DNA from: a virus
DNA length: 33,022 bases
Virus record (IMG/VR): IMGVR_UViG_3300030450_003412
Span: 1 to 33,022 of that record
Strand: one strand, 5' to 3'
Positions 1 to 5,315 of this stretch are shown here, one piece after another. Below the pieces are notes generated by a model, which made no database searches, was not told the origin of the DNA, and saw only the letters and a program-made list of their open reading frames with translations. Each line of letters starts with the position of its first letter. The stretch's first letter is position 1. Position numbers and translations under genes: made by a program.

Positions 1-27
1 CCGAGCCGTTTGAGGCGGGTGTTTTTT
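1..27. terminator. Half of a possible bidirectional terminator spanning the window ends
   Basis: A G-T7 run (21-28) touches the rusA stop codon. The other window end carries A7-C (33012-33019). If the ends are joined, AAAAAAAC pairs with GTTTTTTT around an inner imperfect CCG..CC/GG.CGG stem (1-18). That is the form of a bidirectional terminator between rusA and the small terminase gene. The joining of the ends is inferred. Confidence 0.35.
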
Positions 28-438
28 TCAGGCCTCTGGCCCTTTCCCCGTAATCACCACCCGAATCTCCCCATCCGGCCTGACGATCTCGTCTCGTTTC
101 AGGAATGGATGTGTCCGGAAGTGGCAGTCATCGATCTTCAGTGCGTCCGCCAGCCCATCACGGCCAGACTTGAAAGCTGCAATAATGTTGTCGTCGTCCC
201 GGGCCCGCCGATTGGGCGGATGGAAGTCCAGGAACACATGAATCTCACCGCCGGCCTCGACCAGCTCCCGCAGGGGCGTCAGATCCCACTTGCCCGCCTG
301 GATGGTCTCCAGCGAAATCATCTTGCAGGTGTACCGGTACACTTCCGCAGCGCGGGCTTTCTTGGCCCAGTGCCCTCTGGAGTTCGGGCTTAGGGCCTTG
401 TGCGGCCAGGGAAGTATGATTTCGAGTTTCTCTGGCAT
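28..438 (-). CDS. rusA: RusA-like Holliday junction resolvase
   Basis: A 136-residue protein of the RusA family, which cuts Holliday junctions symmetrically and resolves branched phage DNA during recombination or before packaging. The family signature is clear: an N-terminal PHKALSPN..HWAKKA stretch and the acidic metal-binding motif RRARDDDNIIAAFK (about residues 77-90), whose Asp residues and Lys correspond to the catalytic Asp/Asp/Lys of RusA. Length is close to the usual 120-140. The ATG at 438 follows a GGAG six bases upstream. The gene starts inside the 3' end of the upstream 66-aa gene (49-nt overlap), so translation is probably coupled. It is the last gene of the minus-strand early transcript; if the window ends join, the small terminase gene comes next. 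Confidence 0.88.
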   Translation of the reverse strand: MPEKLEIILPWPHKALSPNSRGHWAKKARAAEVYRYTCKMISLETIQAGKWDLTPLRELVEAGGEIHVFLDFHPPNRRARDDDNIIAAFKSGRDGLADALKIDDCHFRTHPFLKRDEIVRPDGEIRVVITGKGPEA

Positions 439-590
439 TGCCTGCTCCGTCTCCGTAATTCAAAAACTGTCTTAACGTGACATGTCACGTTTTCTCGTAG
501 TGACTCCGGGCATTCCGCCAGCCTGGCCTTTCTCTCTTCCCGACCGGCGCCGGCGGCAACGTATGCGTTCCACTCGCCGAGTGACTCCAT
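390..590 (-). CDS. Small conserved phage protein (66 aa)
   Basis: Sixty-six residues with a helical core, roughly W-N-A-Y-V then REERKARLAECPE, LRENV and HV-TVFELR. I recall small phage proteins of this pattern (ER..RLAE.PE.LR..V..HV..V..LR) in the nin-like region of lambdoid phages of Pseudomonas and relatives, but no function is known to me. The start at 590 is chosen because GAGGAG lies directly upstream; an open frame continues upstream only through the tRNA gene. The basic C-terminus (RRRSRQCQRN) lies in the overlap with rusA. The 18-bp palindrome at 474-491 is inside this gene. Confidence 0.6.
   Translation of the reverse strand: MESLGEWNAYVAAGAGREERKARLAECPESLRENVTCHVKTVFELRRRSRQCQRNSKSYFPGRTRP
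474..491. promoter_or_regulatory. 18-bp perfect palindrome, copy 1
   Basis: AACGTGACATGTCACGTT is a perfect 18-bp palindrome inside the 66-aa gene. Its 14-bp core CGTGACATGTCACG recurs exactly at 8407-8420. A symmetric site shared by two distant places in opposite operons suggests a binding site for a dimeric protein. The binder is unknown. Confidence 0.4.
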
Positions 591-610
591 GACTCTCCTC
601 AGCTTTTGTG

Positions 611-687
611 TGGTAGCAGGCGAGGGAGTCGAACCCTCCGATATCCGGGTTATGAGCCCAGCGAGACACCGTTTCTCCATGCCTGCA
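611..687 (-). tRNA. tRNA-Met(CAT) with initiator-like features
   Basis: A 77-nt cloverleaf with encoded CCA (611-613). The acceptor TGCAGGC (687-681) pairs with GCCTGCT (621-615) except for a U-U mismatch at position 1-72. The D stem is GAGA/TCTC with A11-U24. The anticodon stem is CTGGG/CCCGG around CTCATAA (anticodon CAT). The T arm is GAGGG-TTCGACT-CCCTC. The mispaired 1-72, A11-U24 and three consecutive G-C pairs under the anticodon loop are the hallmarks of bacterial initiator tRNA. Three bases instead of two join acceptor and D stems, so the fold is slightly irregular. It lies directly 3' of the large structured RNA and was probably cut from the same transcript. Confidence 0.85.
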
Positions 688-689
688 TA

Positions 690-1425
690 GCTGGCGGGTT
701 ATCCGGTACCACCGCCGTATGCCTTTTGAAGGGAGGCTACCCAGACCCCCTACCGGTAGGAGCCACAAGTTCGCAATGTCATTGCGGTTGATGCGTCGGC
801 CGGGAACCTCCCAACCCCTTACACATCTGTGGAATGCCCTCGCTTGGCGGACCCGCTTTCAACGGCAAGGACACTCCCAGATGCGTCCCGGTTACCCTCG
901 TCCGGGGACACGTCAACCACCTACCAACGGTGATACTTTTGTGCCGGGTGCCCTGGGCACCATCCCCAGGGTGGAGCCGTGGCGCCGGTGGCTCGACGCA
1001 CGACGTTCTATGGCCCTACATTCCTGCCGCAGCTCACACGGGCAGTTCAGATTCCGCCGAAGCGGGCGGGCTCTCTCGGGCGGTATCCGTATCCGAGGAG
1101 GGCTCTACCTGACTCGCAGGCCTGGGGAGACCTACCAAGTCACCTTGGTCATGGGAGCAGAGCCCTCCCGGATACGGCCTGCCTTTCCAGGCTGTCAGCG
1201 CGATCAACTGGGGCGGTGGTGGGTTACCTTTGCCTCGCGCTGCTGGCGTTCTATCGCCGGGACCCTGTCCCCGGCTGCAATGTCGGCACCTTGGCTTTCG
1301 CCTGGCCAGCTTTACCGGCTGCTTCTGATAGCGCTGCAGCTCGCGCTCGCATCAAACCCTGTACAGATATCCACCCGTAGTCAGACGGGTATTCCGCCGG
1401 CTTGCGAGTGGTTTAATGGAAACCA
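690..1425 (-). ncRNA. Large ornate structured RNA (GOLLD/ROOL-like by context)
   Basis: About 740 bases without a credible gene but dense in helices. Verified stems (plus coordinates): 1373-1378/1385-1390; 1256-1263/1267-1275; 1087-1106/1159-1177 (19 bp, one bulge); 1134-1139/1144-1149; 1054-1057/1062-1065; 1024-1028/1041-1045; 974-978/990-994; 951-957/965-971; 885-891/902-909; 824-833/875-883; 772-777/781-786; 731-736/807-812; 693-697/712-716. Read on the minus strand, loops are GUGA (1140-1143), C(UUCG)G (1058-1061) and an alternative GGAA, all standard tetraloops; on the plus strand they are not, which fixes the strand. Known giant phage RNAs such as GOLLD are of similar size and often sit beside tRNAs. 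The exact ends and the family are not established. Confidence 0.75.
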
Positions 1426-1671
1426 TCAGGCGGCCTCTCCAGATCGTTCCGCCGGCAACCCGTCAGTAGGATTCGGGTAGATGTCCGGGCGGAGCTCGTG
1501 AGGAGTGACCTGCCAGTCAGACCCTTCACAAATGGACAGCGCTCGCTTCGGCGAAATGGGGCGGATCCCATGAACCATTTGGTAAAGGTATGCAGGGGCC
1601 ACACCGATATGCTTTGCGAAATCGGAGCGGCCGCCCGGAGGCAATTGATTTAGGAAAGTTGAGAGTTTCAT
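1426..1671 (-). CDS. Cro-like / YdaS-type HTH regulator (81 aa)
   Basis: A small DNA-binding protein, MKLSTFLNQLPPGGRSDFAKHIGV..., with a helix-turn-helix at about residues 13-35 (RSDFAKHIGVAPAYLYQMVHG) followed by ISPKRALSICEGSDW, the pattern of YdaS/Cro-type regulators. It is transcribed divergently from the repressor across the operator region, as cro is from cI in lambda, so it is presumably the lytic-phase repressor of the immunity promoter. The ATG at 1671 is preferred over an upstream in-frame start because the upstream one would place promoter and operators inside the gene. It is the first gene of the transcript that continues into the large RNA, tRNA and rusA. A small hairpin (1409-1414/1420-1425) abuts the stop codon. 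Confidence 0.8.
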   Translation of the reverse strand: MKLSTFLNQLPPGGRSDFAKHIGVAPAYLYQMVHGIRPISPKRALSICEGSDWQVTPHELRPDIYPNPTDGLPAERSGEAA

Positions 1672-1678
1672 GAACGGA

Positions 1679-1707
1679 AATGTAGCTTTTGCTATATCTA
1701 ACGTCAA
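1679..1707 (-). promoter_or_regulatory. PR-like promoter for the Cro-like gene
   Basis: On the minus strand TTGACG (1707-1702) is followed after 17 bp by TACATT (1684-1679), a good sigma-70 match just upstream of the cro-like gene. Operator 1 lies over the spacer and -10, in nearly the same place relative to the -35 as operator 5 in the promoter at 4037, so bound repressor should block it. Confidence 0.7.
1682..1695. promoter_or_regulatory. Repressor operator 1
   Basis: GTAGC-TTTT-GCTAT is one of five copies of the dyad ATAGC-N4-GCTAT in the window. It overlaps the -10 of the leftward promoter, the role of OR1 in lambda. Confidence 0.65.
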
Positions 1708-1720
1708 TAGCCAATGCGAT
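1707..1720. promoter_or_regulatory. Repressor operator 2
   Basis: ATAGC-CAAT-GCGAT starts 25 bp after operator 1. It lies over the expected -35 of the repressor's own promoter, which has no good -35 sequence. This is the position of OR2 in lambda, where bound repressor activates PRM. Confidence 0.6.
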
Positions 1721-1738
1721 ATTAGCAGCCGCTATACT
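1710..1738 (+). promoter_or_regulatory. PRM-like promoter, probably giving a leaderless mRNA
   Basis: TATACT (1733-1738) is a strong -10; 17 bp upstream there is only GCCAAT, a poor -35. The transcript would start about seven bases later, at or next to the repressor ATG at 1745, and no ribosome binding site precedes that ATG. Lambda cI made from PRM is leaderless in the same way. Confidence 0.55.
1722..1735. promoter_or_regulatory. Repressor operator 3
   Basis: TTAGC-AGCC-GCTAT starts 15 bp after operator 2 and overlaps the -10 of the repressor promoter, matching OR3 in lambda (autorepression or Cro binding). Confidence 0.6.
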
Positions 1739-1744
1739 CGCCCT

Positions 1745-2158
1745 ATGAATAGACGAGAAGCGCTGAAGCGCTTGATTGACGAAAGATTCGAAGGGAAGCA
1801 GGCCGACTTCGCCAGAGCGATAAATAGGTCTCCGTCTCTCGTTTGGCAGTGCCTCAGCGGTCACCGGAATATAGGAGAGAAGCTCGCACGTGAGATTGAG
1901 AGCAAGCTTCGACTCAAAAAAGGGTGGCTCGACACCGATTCGAACAACTTCGATCCTTCCGGAAAACCGCCTGAACCTGTTTCCGATAATCCGCCAGCAA
2001 AGGTTCCGCCTGAATTTTCCGCACTTTTATCAAAGGCCACGCCTCGGTCTTACAAGCAGCTGATGCAGATCGCCGAAGCTGCAGCGGATGGGCGCCTGAC
2101 TGACGCTGATATCAATCTACTCACCCAGATCGCCAATAGGATCGCAGCAAAGGAGTAA
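1745..2158 (+). CDS. CI-like phage repressor without peptidase domain (137 aa)
   Basis: The N-terminal 60 residues form an HTH domain (MNRREALKRLIDERF; GKQADFARAINRSPSLVWQCLSG; EKLAREIESKL), followed by a Pro-rich linker and a C-terminal helical segment (about 95-137) ending LTDADINLLTQIANRIAAKE. Full lambda-type repressors have about 200-240 residues with an S24 self-cleaving domain; that domain is absent, so RecA-stimulated self-cleavage is unlikely. The start at 1745 is chosen over an in-frame ATG at 1670, which would read through the operators. It heads a compact operon with the kinase (4-nt gap) and the 290-aa protein. It is presumed to bind the five ATAGC-N4-GCTAT sites. Confidence 0.8.
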   Translation: MNRREALKRLIDERFEGKQADFARAINRSPSLVWQCLSGHRNIGEKLAREIESKLRLKKGWLDTDSNNFDPSGKPPEPVSDNPPAKVPPEFSALLSKATPRSYKQLMQIAEAAADGRLTDADINLLTQIANRIAAKE

Positions 2159-2162
2159 GGCT

Positions 2163-2912
2163 ATGCAGCCTATTGGGTTTGCGACCCTGTATACCGAGCC
2201 ACGCCGTCTTGAAGGGCTGGATAATGTCTCAGAGGTATGGGTTGCCGACGCCCTCACACACGAGGGTGACCTGCGCCTGTACGTCAAGAAAACCACCAAA
2301 GAGGAGATCCTGGCGGAATGTCTGGCGTCCCTGCTGGCGGCAGAGCTGGGATTGCCAGTCAGCAGAGCTTTTATAGTTCAGGATCCGGGCGATCTGCTTG
2401 GCGGCGGTTATTTCGCGGGAAGTGAGGACGCAGGCGCACCTTCCATCAAACAGTGGCTGAATCGCCACGACCCCGTTGTCGTCCAAATGCTTTCCAACTG
2501 GGACAAACTGCATGAAGTAGCGTTATTCGACGAGTGGATAGCCAACCCGGACAGGCATGGTGGCAATCTATTGTGGGGCGGGGAGGATAACTGGGTGCTG
2601 ATTGATCACGCCCTATCCCTCTGGTCGACACTCAGGAAGCCAGACGCAGATCTACCATGCGAGAATATCCTGGCTGGCTGCATCAGAGAATGGGAGGGCG
2701 ATTTAGGCCCGGCGAGAATGCACAGAAATAGCGGCCCGTTCGCGGCCAGGTGCAGGCAGATAGATCCGGAAGAGATCCAAATTGCCTCTCAAAGTGAACA
2801 TATTGGAATGTATGAGCGGTGCCGGGATACGCTATCATCATTGGAAAAGCGACTTTCCAAGATGCCGGCATTGCTTGCCAGGCACGGTAACCAACTGGGT
2901 CTTCTACCATGA
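2163..2912 (+). CDS. HipA-like protein kinase (249 aa)
   Basis: Related to the HipA-like kinase family. The key elements are visible: a nucleotide-binding Lys pair in RLYVKK (about 42-43), a helix with Glu in EILAECLASLLAAELGLPV (about 48-66), the catalytic loop NPDRHGGN (128-135) and the metal-binding segment WVLIDH (144-149). It lacks the large N-terminal lobe of classical HipA (about 440 residues) and resembles the short 'HipA family kinase' proteins of about 250 residues. HipA itself phosphorylates a tRNA synthetase and is held by the HTH partner HipB; here an HTH protein gene also sits directly upstream, but that one looks like the phage repressor. It overlaps the next gene by 4 nt (ATGA). 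Expression from the immunity promoter implies activity in lysogens. The target is unknown. Confidence 0.72.
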   Translation: MQPIGFATLYTEPRRLEGLDNVSEVWVADALTHEGDLRLYVKKTTKEEILAECLASLLAAELGLPVSRAFIVQDPGDLLGGGYFAGSEDAGAPSIKQWLNRHDPVVVQMLSNWDKLHEVALFDEWIANPDRHGGNLLWGGEDNWVLIDHALSLWSTLRKPDADLPCENILAGCIREWEGDLGPARMHRNSGPFAARCRQIDPEEIQIASQSEHIGMYERCRDTLSSLEKRLSKMPALLARHGNQLGLLP

Positions 2913-3781
2913 CTGCCAAAAGCTCTCCATTTCCAGAGCTACCACAATACAAGGCCGAAGGTATGGCCGTATTCATGGAGCCTATAGCTGGCTCCGTAGA
3001 ACGATTGTGCGTGGCAGTGGCAGCGCAAGGAGTAGATCGCGCCTATCAGGTCGTTCCGGTTATACGCGAATCCACAGCCAAGTGTATGCTAGGCCATGCG
3101 GGGCCGGGCTTTCTGGAGATGGTTAACCTGGTTATTAATAGCCTGACCTGCCATCTGGAAACCGGAGCGCCAATGAAGACATGGCGGCCTCCGATGACTG
3201 GAGTTTATCCCGGCGAAGCTAGGCCCGGGCAGGTTGAAGACCTGACCATGATGCTTCGCACAACGGCAAGGAATAGCGCCTTTCTCAGCCGGATGGCAGA
3301 CTTTACCGCCGATGACGATGTCGAGGTTACGGTTTCCGATCGCTGGCTGACCCAGGTGAAAGAGGCCATGGCGGAAGAGCACCCAGAGCTGGTGCGTAAC
3401 TTCAGCAGGAAGTTGCAGCTGTACACCGGTGGATCCCCCACGACCTTCGACTACGTGGGCGGCAACTACGTGGCCCAGCTTTCGCGGATTGTGCCAGGCA
3501 ATGGTCTGTCCACATACAATCGAATCGCCAAGTCAAAAATGTGGGAGCTCATCTCTCTGAGAGACAAGGGGCATACCGGGCTGTTCCAGGTCGAGAACTT
3601 CGAGCTGATCCTGTATCGGCCGGGCAAGAACGATCCCAGCTTCAGCGAAAGCGACATCAATCGAGTTTACGAAGTATTTCATGAGCTCGAGGAAGAAGCT
3701 GATCAGCAGGAGCTGCGAGTGCACGGAGTGCAAAGCCCGGAAGGTGCGGTGCGGCACATCCTCAATGGCGAAGCGGCCTGA
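2909..3781 (+). CDS. Unknown protein translationally coupled to the kinase (290 aa)
   Basis: I do not recognise this protein. It is soluble in character, with no signal peptide or membrane segment, and mixed alpha/beta: an N-terminal stretch with EPIAGSVERLCVAVAAQG (about 24-41), a middle part around TARNSAFLSRMADF, a conserved-looking YTGGSPTTFDYVGGNYVAQLSRI segment, and an acidic C-terminal helix (ELEEEADQQELRVHGV). Its start overlaps the kinase stop (ATGA), so the two are almost certainly made together. Short HipA-like kinases are often paired with a DUF3037 protein; the ERLCVAVA stretch might be a distant relative of that domain, but this is only a guess. Its presence in the lysogenic operon suggests a role in lysogeny control or in exclusion of other phages. 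Confidence 0.7.
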   Translation: MTAKSSPFPELPQYKAEGMAVFMEPIAGSVERLCVAVAAQGVDRAYQVVPVIRESTAKCMLGHAGPGFLEMVNLVINSLTCHLETGAPMKTWRPPMTGVYPGEARPGQVEDLTMMLRTTARNSAFLSRMADFTADDDVEVTVSDRWLTQVKEAMAEEHPELVRNFSRKLQLYTGGSPTTFDYVGGNYVAQLSRIVPGNGLSTYNRIAKSKMWELISLRDKGHTGLFQVENFELILYRPGKNDPSFSESDINRVYEVFHELEEEADQQELRVHGVQSPEGAVRHILNGEAA

Positions 3782-3822
3782 CCAAGCTTCCATCTCCCGA
3801 CTCTTCGTAAGCGAAAGGCTGT

Positions 3823-3847
3823 CAGGGCGCCAACGTTCCGCGCCCTG
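3823..3847 (+). terminator. GC-rich hairpin after the immunity operon
   Basis: An 8-bp perfect stem with a 9-nt loop, 42 bases after the stop of the 290-aa gene. No U-run follows, so intrinsic termination is doubtful; it may be a 3'-end stabiliser or a Rho-dependent end. Confidence 0.35.
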
Positions 3848-4023
3848 CTGCAATCACGGATAGGCTCCCCCTTTCGGTAAGGCATCTCAGATTTCCTGCA
3901 AGCTTTCTTATTCTCGTAATCCGTCGCGAAAACATTAACTCACCTTCCAAATAGATCTGCAGCGATTATCTAGGGCTTTATGACGCGCCATTTTCCGGGC
4001 TCAGAAAACGGTTAATAAAAAAT

Positions 4024-4037
4024 ATAGCAAAAGCTGT
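4024..4037. promoter_or_regulatory. Repressor operator 4
   Basis: ATAGC-AAAA-GCTGT matches the operators at 1682-1735 and abuts the -35 of the early promoter. Confidence 0.6.
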
Positions 4038-4066
4038 TGACCAATAAATATAGCTGTTGCTATTGT
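4037..4066 (+). promoter_or_regulatory. PL-like early promoter
   Basis: TTGACC (4037-4042) with TATTGT (4061-4066) at 18-bp spacing, or CTATTG at 17 bp. It drives the plus-strand operon from 4099. Operator 5 covers spacer and -10 and operator 4 abuts the -35, so it should be tightly repressed in the lysogen. Confidence 0.65.
4050..4063. promoter_or_regulatory. Repressor operator 5
   Basis: ATAGC-TGTT-GCTAT is a perfect dyad, the best match to the consensus. It starts 26 bp after operator 4, close to the 25-bp spacing of operators 1 and 2. Confidence 0.65.
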
Positions 4067-4098
4067 TTGCCCATAACGTTGATCAGGGAGACAACAAA

Positions 4099-4488
4099 AT
4101 GGGTCGCAGACAGAAACCAACTTACCCCCGAATGGAAGTAGAGCTGGCGGACGCCACGCTGCTGCCACCTCGCCGTGCCGAAGTCGTCGTTCTGGCGGCC
4201 CGCTCAATGAGCACAAAGGCCATTGCCCGCAAGCTAGGCATTTCTCCAGCCACTGTTGAGTGGCACCTGGATGAAGCCAAGGACCAGTTCCACGCCCTGA
4301 CTCGGCTGGATCTGGTTTCCCAGGGCTGGATGCAGGGCCTGTTCCGGGCCCGGATGCTTGCCTGGATGCTTGTTGCTTTCTCAGCGCTGCCGGCAATGCG
4401 CAGCCGACCCACACCAATGACCGGTACACGTCCGCCAGCCGTGCGCAGCGTGATTGGCCGTACCGCGATCCGCGAATTCCGTGCTTAA
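4099..4488 (+). CDS. LuxR-type HTH protein (129 aa), first early gene
   Basis: Residues 22-72 form a LuxR/GerE-type DNA-binding domain: LPPRRAEVVVLAARSMSTKAIARKLGIS then the recognition helix SPATVEWHLDEAKDQF. There is no receiver or autoinducer domain. A hydrophobic stretch (GLFRARMLAWMLVAFSALPAM, 80-100) and a basic Pro-rich tail follow. The ATG at 4099 is preceded by GGGAG; an upstream in-frame start would lie in the promoter. As the first gene under the operator-controlled promoter it probably acts as an early regulator, comparable in position to lambda N, but no RNA-binding or antitermination motif is visible. Confidence 0.65.
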   Translation: MGRRQKPTYPRMEVELADATLLPPRRAEVVVLAARSMSTKAIARKLGISPATVEWHLDEAKDQFHALTRLDLVSQGWMQGLFRARMLAWMLVAFSALPAMRSRPTPMTGTRPPAVRSVIGRTAIREFRA

Positions 4489-4501
4489 CCAGGAGACCAC
4501 C

Positions 4502-4699
4502 ATGGCAACGCTGACTATCGAACTTCCGGAAAAGGTTACCCAGGGCCAAATGATGGAGGCGCTGGCCTCGCTCGGCTGTGAGCTCCGGCTTTCCAGCGAT
4601 GGCAGGAACTACAAGGCCGTGCCGCGTGAGCAGAGCAACGTGGTCCGGATGCCGGCGAGGGTCCGGGAGGTCCGCCAGCCGGGGCCAGGTGTCGCGTGA
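4502..4699 (+). CDS. Small hypothetical protein (65 aa)
   Basis: Unrecognised. It begins MATLTIELPEKVTQGQMMEAL, an amphipathic strand-helix start, followed by a segment with RNYKAVPREQSN and a basic tail. The ATG at 4502 follows AGGAG with good spacing. It sits 13 bases after the LuxR-type gene and its stop overlaps a GTG of the next small gene. Probably a small early regulatory protein; function unknown. Confidence 0.5.
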   Translation: MATLTIELPEKVTQGQMMEALASLGCELRLSSDGRNYKAVPREQSNVVRMPARVREVRQPGPGVA

Positions 4700-4701
4700 A
4701 C

Positions 4702-4944
4702 ATGGACGGGGTGGCTCCGGAGCCGTTCGCAGTGGCTGCCGCCGCGATCGCGATCTGGGTGCTGGCCCTGATTATCGAAACGACCAAAGCAAGAGGAAAA
4801 AAGGATGTTGATTCTGACAAGGCGCACCGGAGAGACGATCGTCATCGAGACCCCGAGCGGGGAAGTGGTGGAGGTCACCGTTCTGGGGAACAACGGCCCG
4901 CAAATTCGCATGGGCGTTACCGCGCCAAAGCACACAAGCATTGA
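4702..4944 (+). CDS. Possible small single-pass membrane protein (up to 80 aa)
   Basis: The first 30 residues contain one clear membrane helix ([16 protein letters not shown], about 10-25) followed by basic residues. A GTG at 4696 overlaps the previous stop; the ATG at 4702 is the alternative start. The second half overlaps csrA in another frame for about 140 nt and is low in complexity ([15 protein letters not shown]), so only the membrane part is convincing. It may be a small membrane peptide whose tail is incidental, or not a gene at all. Confidence 0.4.
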   Translation: MDGVAPEPFAVAAAAIAIWVLALIIETTKARGKKDVDSDKAHRRDDRHRDPERGSGGGHRSGEQRPANSHGRYRAKAHKH

Positions 4945-4993
4945 CCGTGAAGAAATCTACAAGCGGAAGAAGGCGGAGGCCAGTCATGGCTGA
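4805..4993 (+). CDS. csrA: CsrA/RsmA-family RNA-binding regulator
   Basis: A 62-residue CsrA homologue beginning [15 protein letters not shown] and ending ...[21 protein letters not shown], which matches the host family nearly throughout. CsrA dimers bind GGA motifs in mRNA leaders and block or stabilise translation. The RNA-contacting elements are present: the N-terminal MLILTRR strand and the Arg of DREEIYKR (equivalent to R44). A few extra residues (TPSGEVVE) lengthen the loop after the first strands compared with E. coli CsrA. The start follows AAGAGGAAAAAAGG. It overlaps the next gene by 8 nt. A phage-borne copy may redirect host carbon and motility regulation or control phage mRNAs. Confidence 0.93.
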   Translation: MLILTRRTGETIVIETPSGEVVEVTVLGNNGPQIRMGVTAPKHTSIDREEIYKRKKAEASHG

Positions 4994-5315
4994 GTGCTAT
5001 GCCCACGAGGTGTTCGGGAATCTGTCCTGCTTTGCAGGAACCCCGGACCAGGTGAAATCGGCACTGGCTAACCAGGTAGGTGACGACATGGTCGACTGGG
5101 GCAGGGTGGTACCGCTCCAGGTGGAGACAGCCAAGTCCCGACACGCTGACGAGCTCTACCAGGTGCTCCGGGATCTCACCTCAATGGCAAAGCTAGGTGT
5201 TCCGATTTCATGCATCAACACATACCTGGCAGCGATCCGGAACGCGGAACAGCTGCTGGAGAAAGTCGACAACGAATCCACGGAGGATTCCATCCATGAA
5301 AAACAAACTGACTGA
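4986..5315 (+). CDS. Hypothetical early protein (109 aa)
   Basis: Unrecognised. The sequence [31 protein letters not shown] suggests a small alpha/beta fold; the C-terminal half is helical ([31 protein letters not shown]). The ATG at 4986 overlaps the csrA stop by 8 nt, so it is co-translated with csrA. Its 3' end overlaps the following gene by 20 nt. Confidence 0.6.
   Translation: MAECYAHEVFGNLSCFAGTPDQVKSALANQVGDDMVDWGRVVPLQVETAKSRHADELYQVLRDLTSMAKLGVPISCINTYLAAIRNAEQLLEKVDNESTEDSIHEKQTD

Larger units (their letters stand above)
3782..4098. other. Intergenic region between immunity and early operons
   Basis: These 317 bases hold no convincing gene. Visible elements are a perfect 8-bp hairpin CAGGGCGC/GCGCCCTG (3823-3830/3840-3847, 9-nt loop) shortly after the last immunity gene; it has no T-run, so it may stabilise or terminate the mRNA only weakly. 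A second imperfect hairpin lies at 3988-3995/4004-4011. After an A-rich stretch come the promoter at 4037 and operators 4 and 5. Confidence 0.6.

Noticed and set aside
749-760. CCTACCGGTAGG as a protein-binding palindrome
   Set aside because: It lies within the large structured RNA and is better explained as one of its helices.
719-1480. A 253-codon open frame on the plus strand
   Set aside because: Arg/Pro/Ser-rich with no protein-like pattern, no ribosome site, against the transcription direction of its neighbours, and its sequence is explained by RNA stems on the other strand.
1670-1744. Longer N-terminus for the repressor
   Set aside because: It would put all three operators and both promoters within the coding region; the HTH domain begins at 1745.
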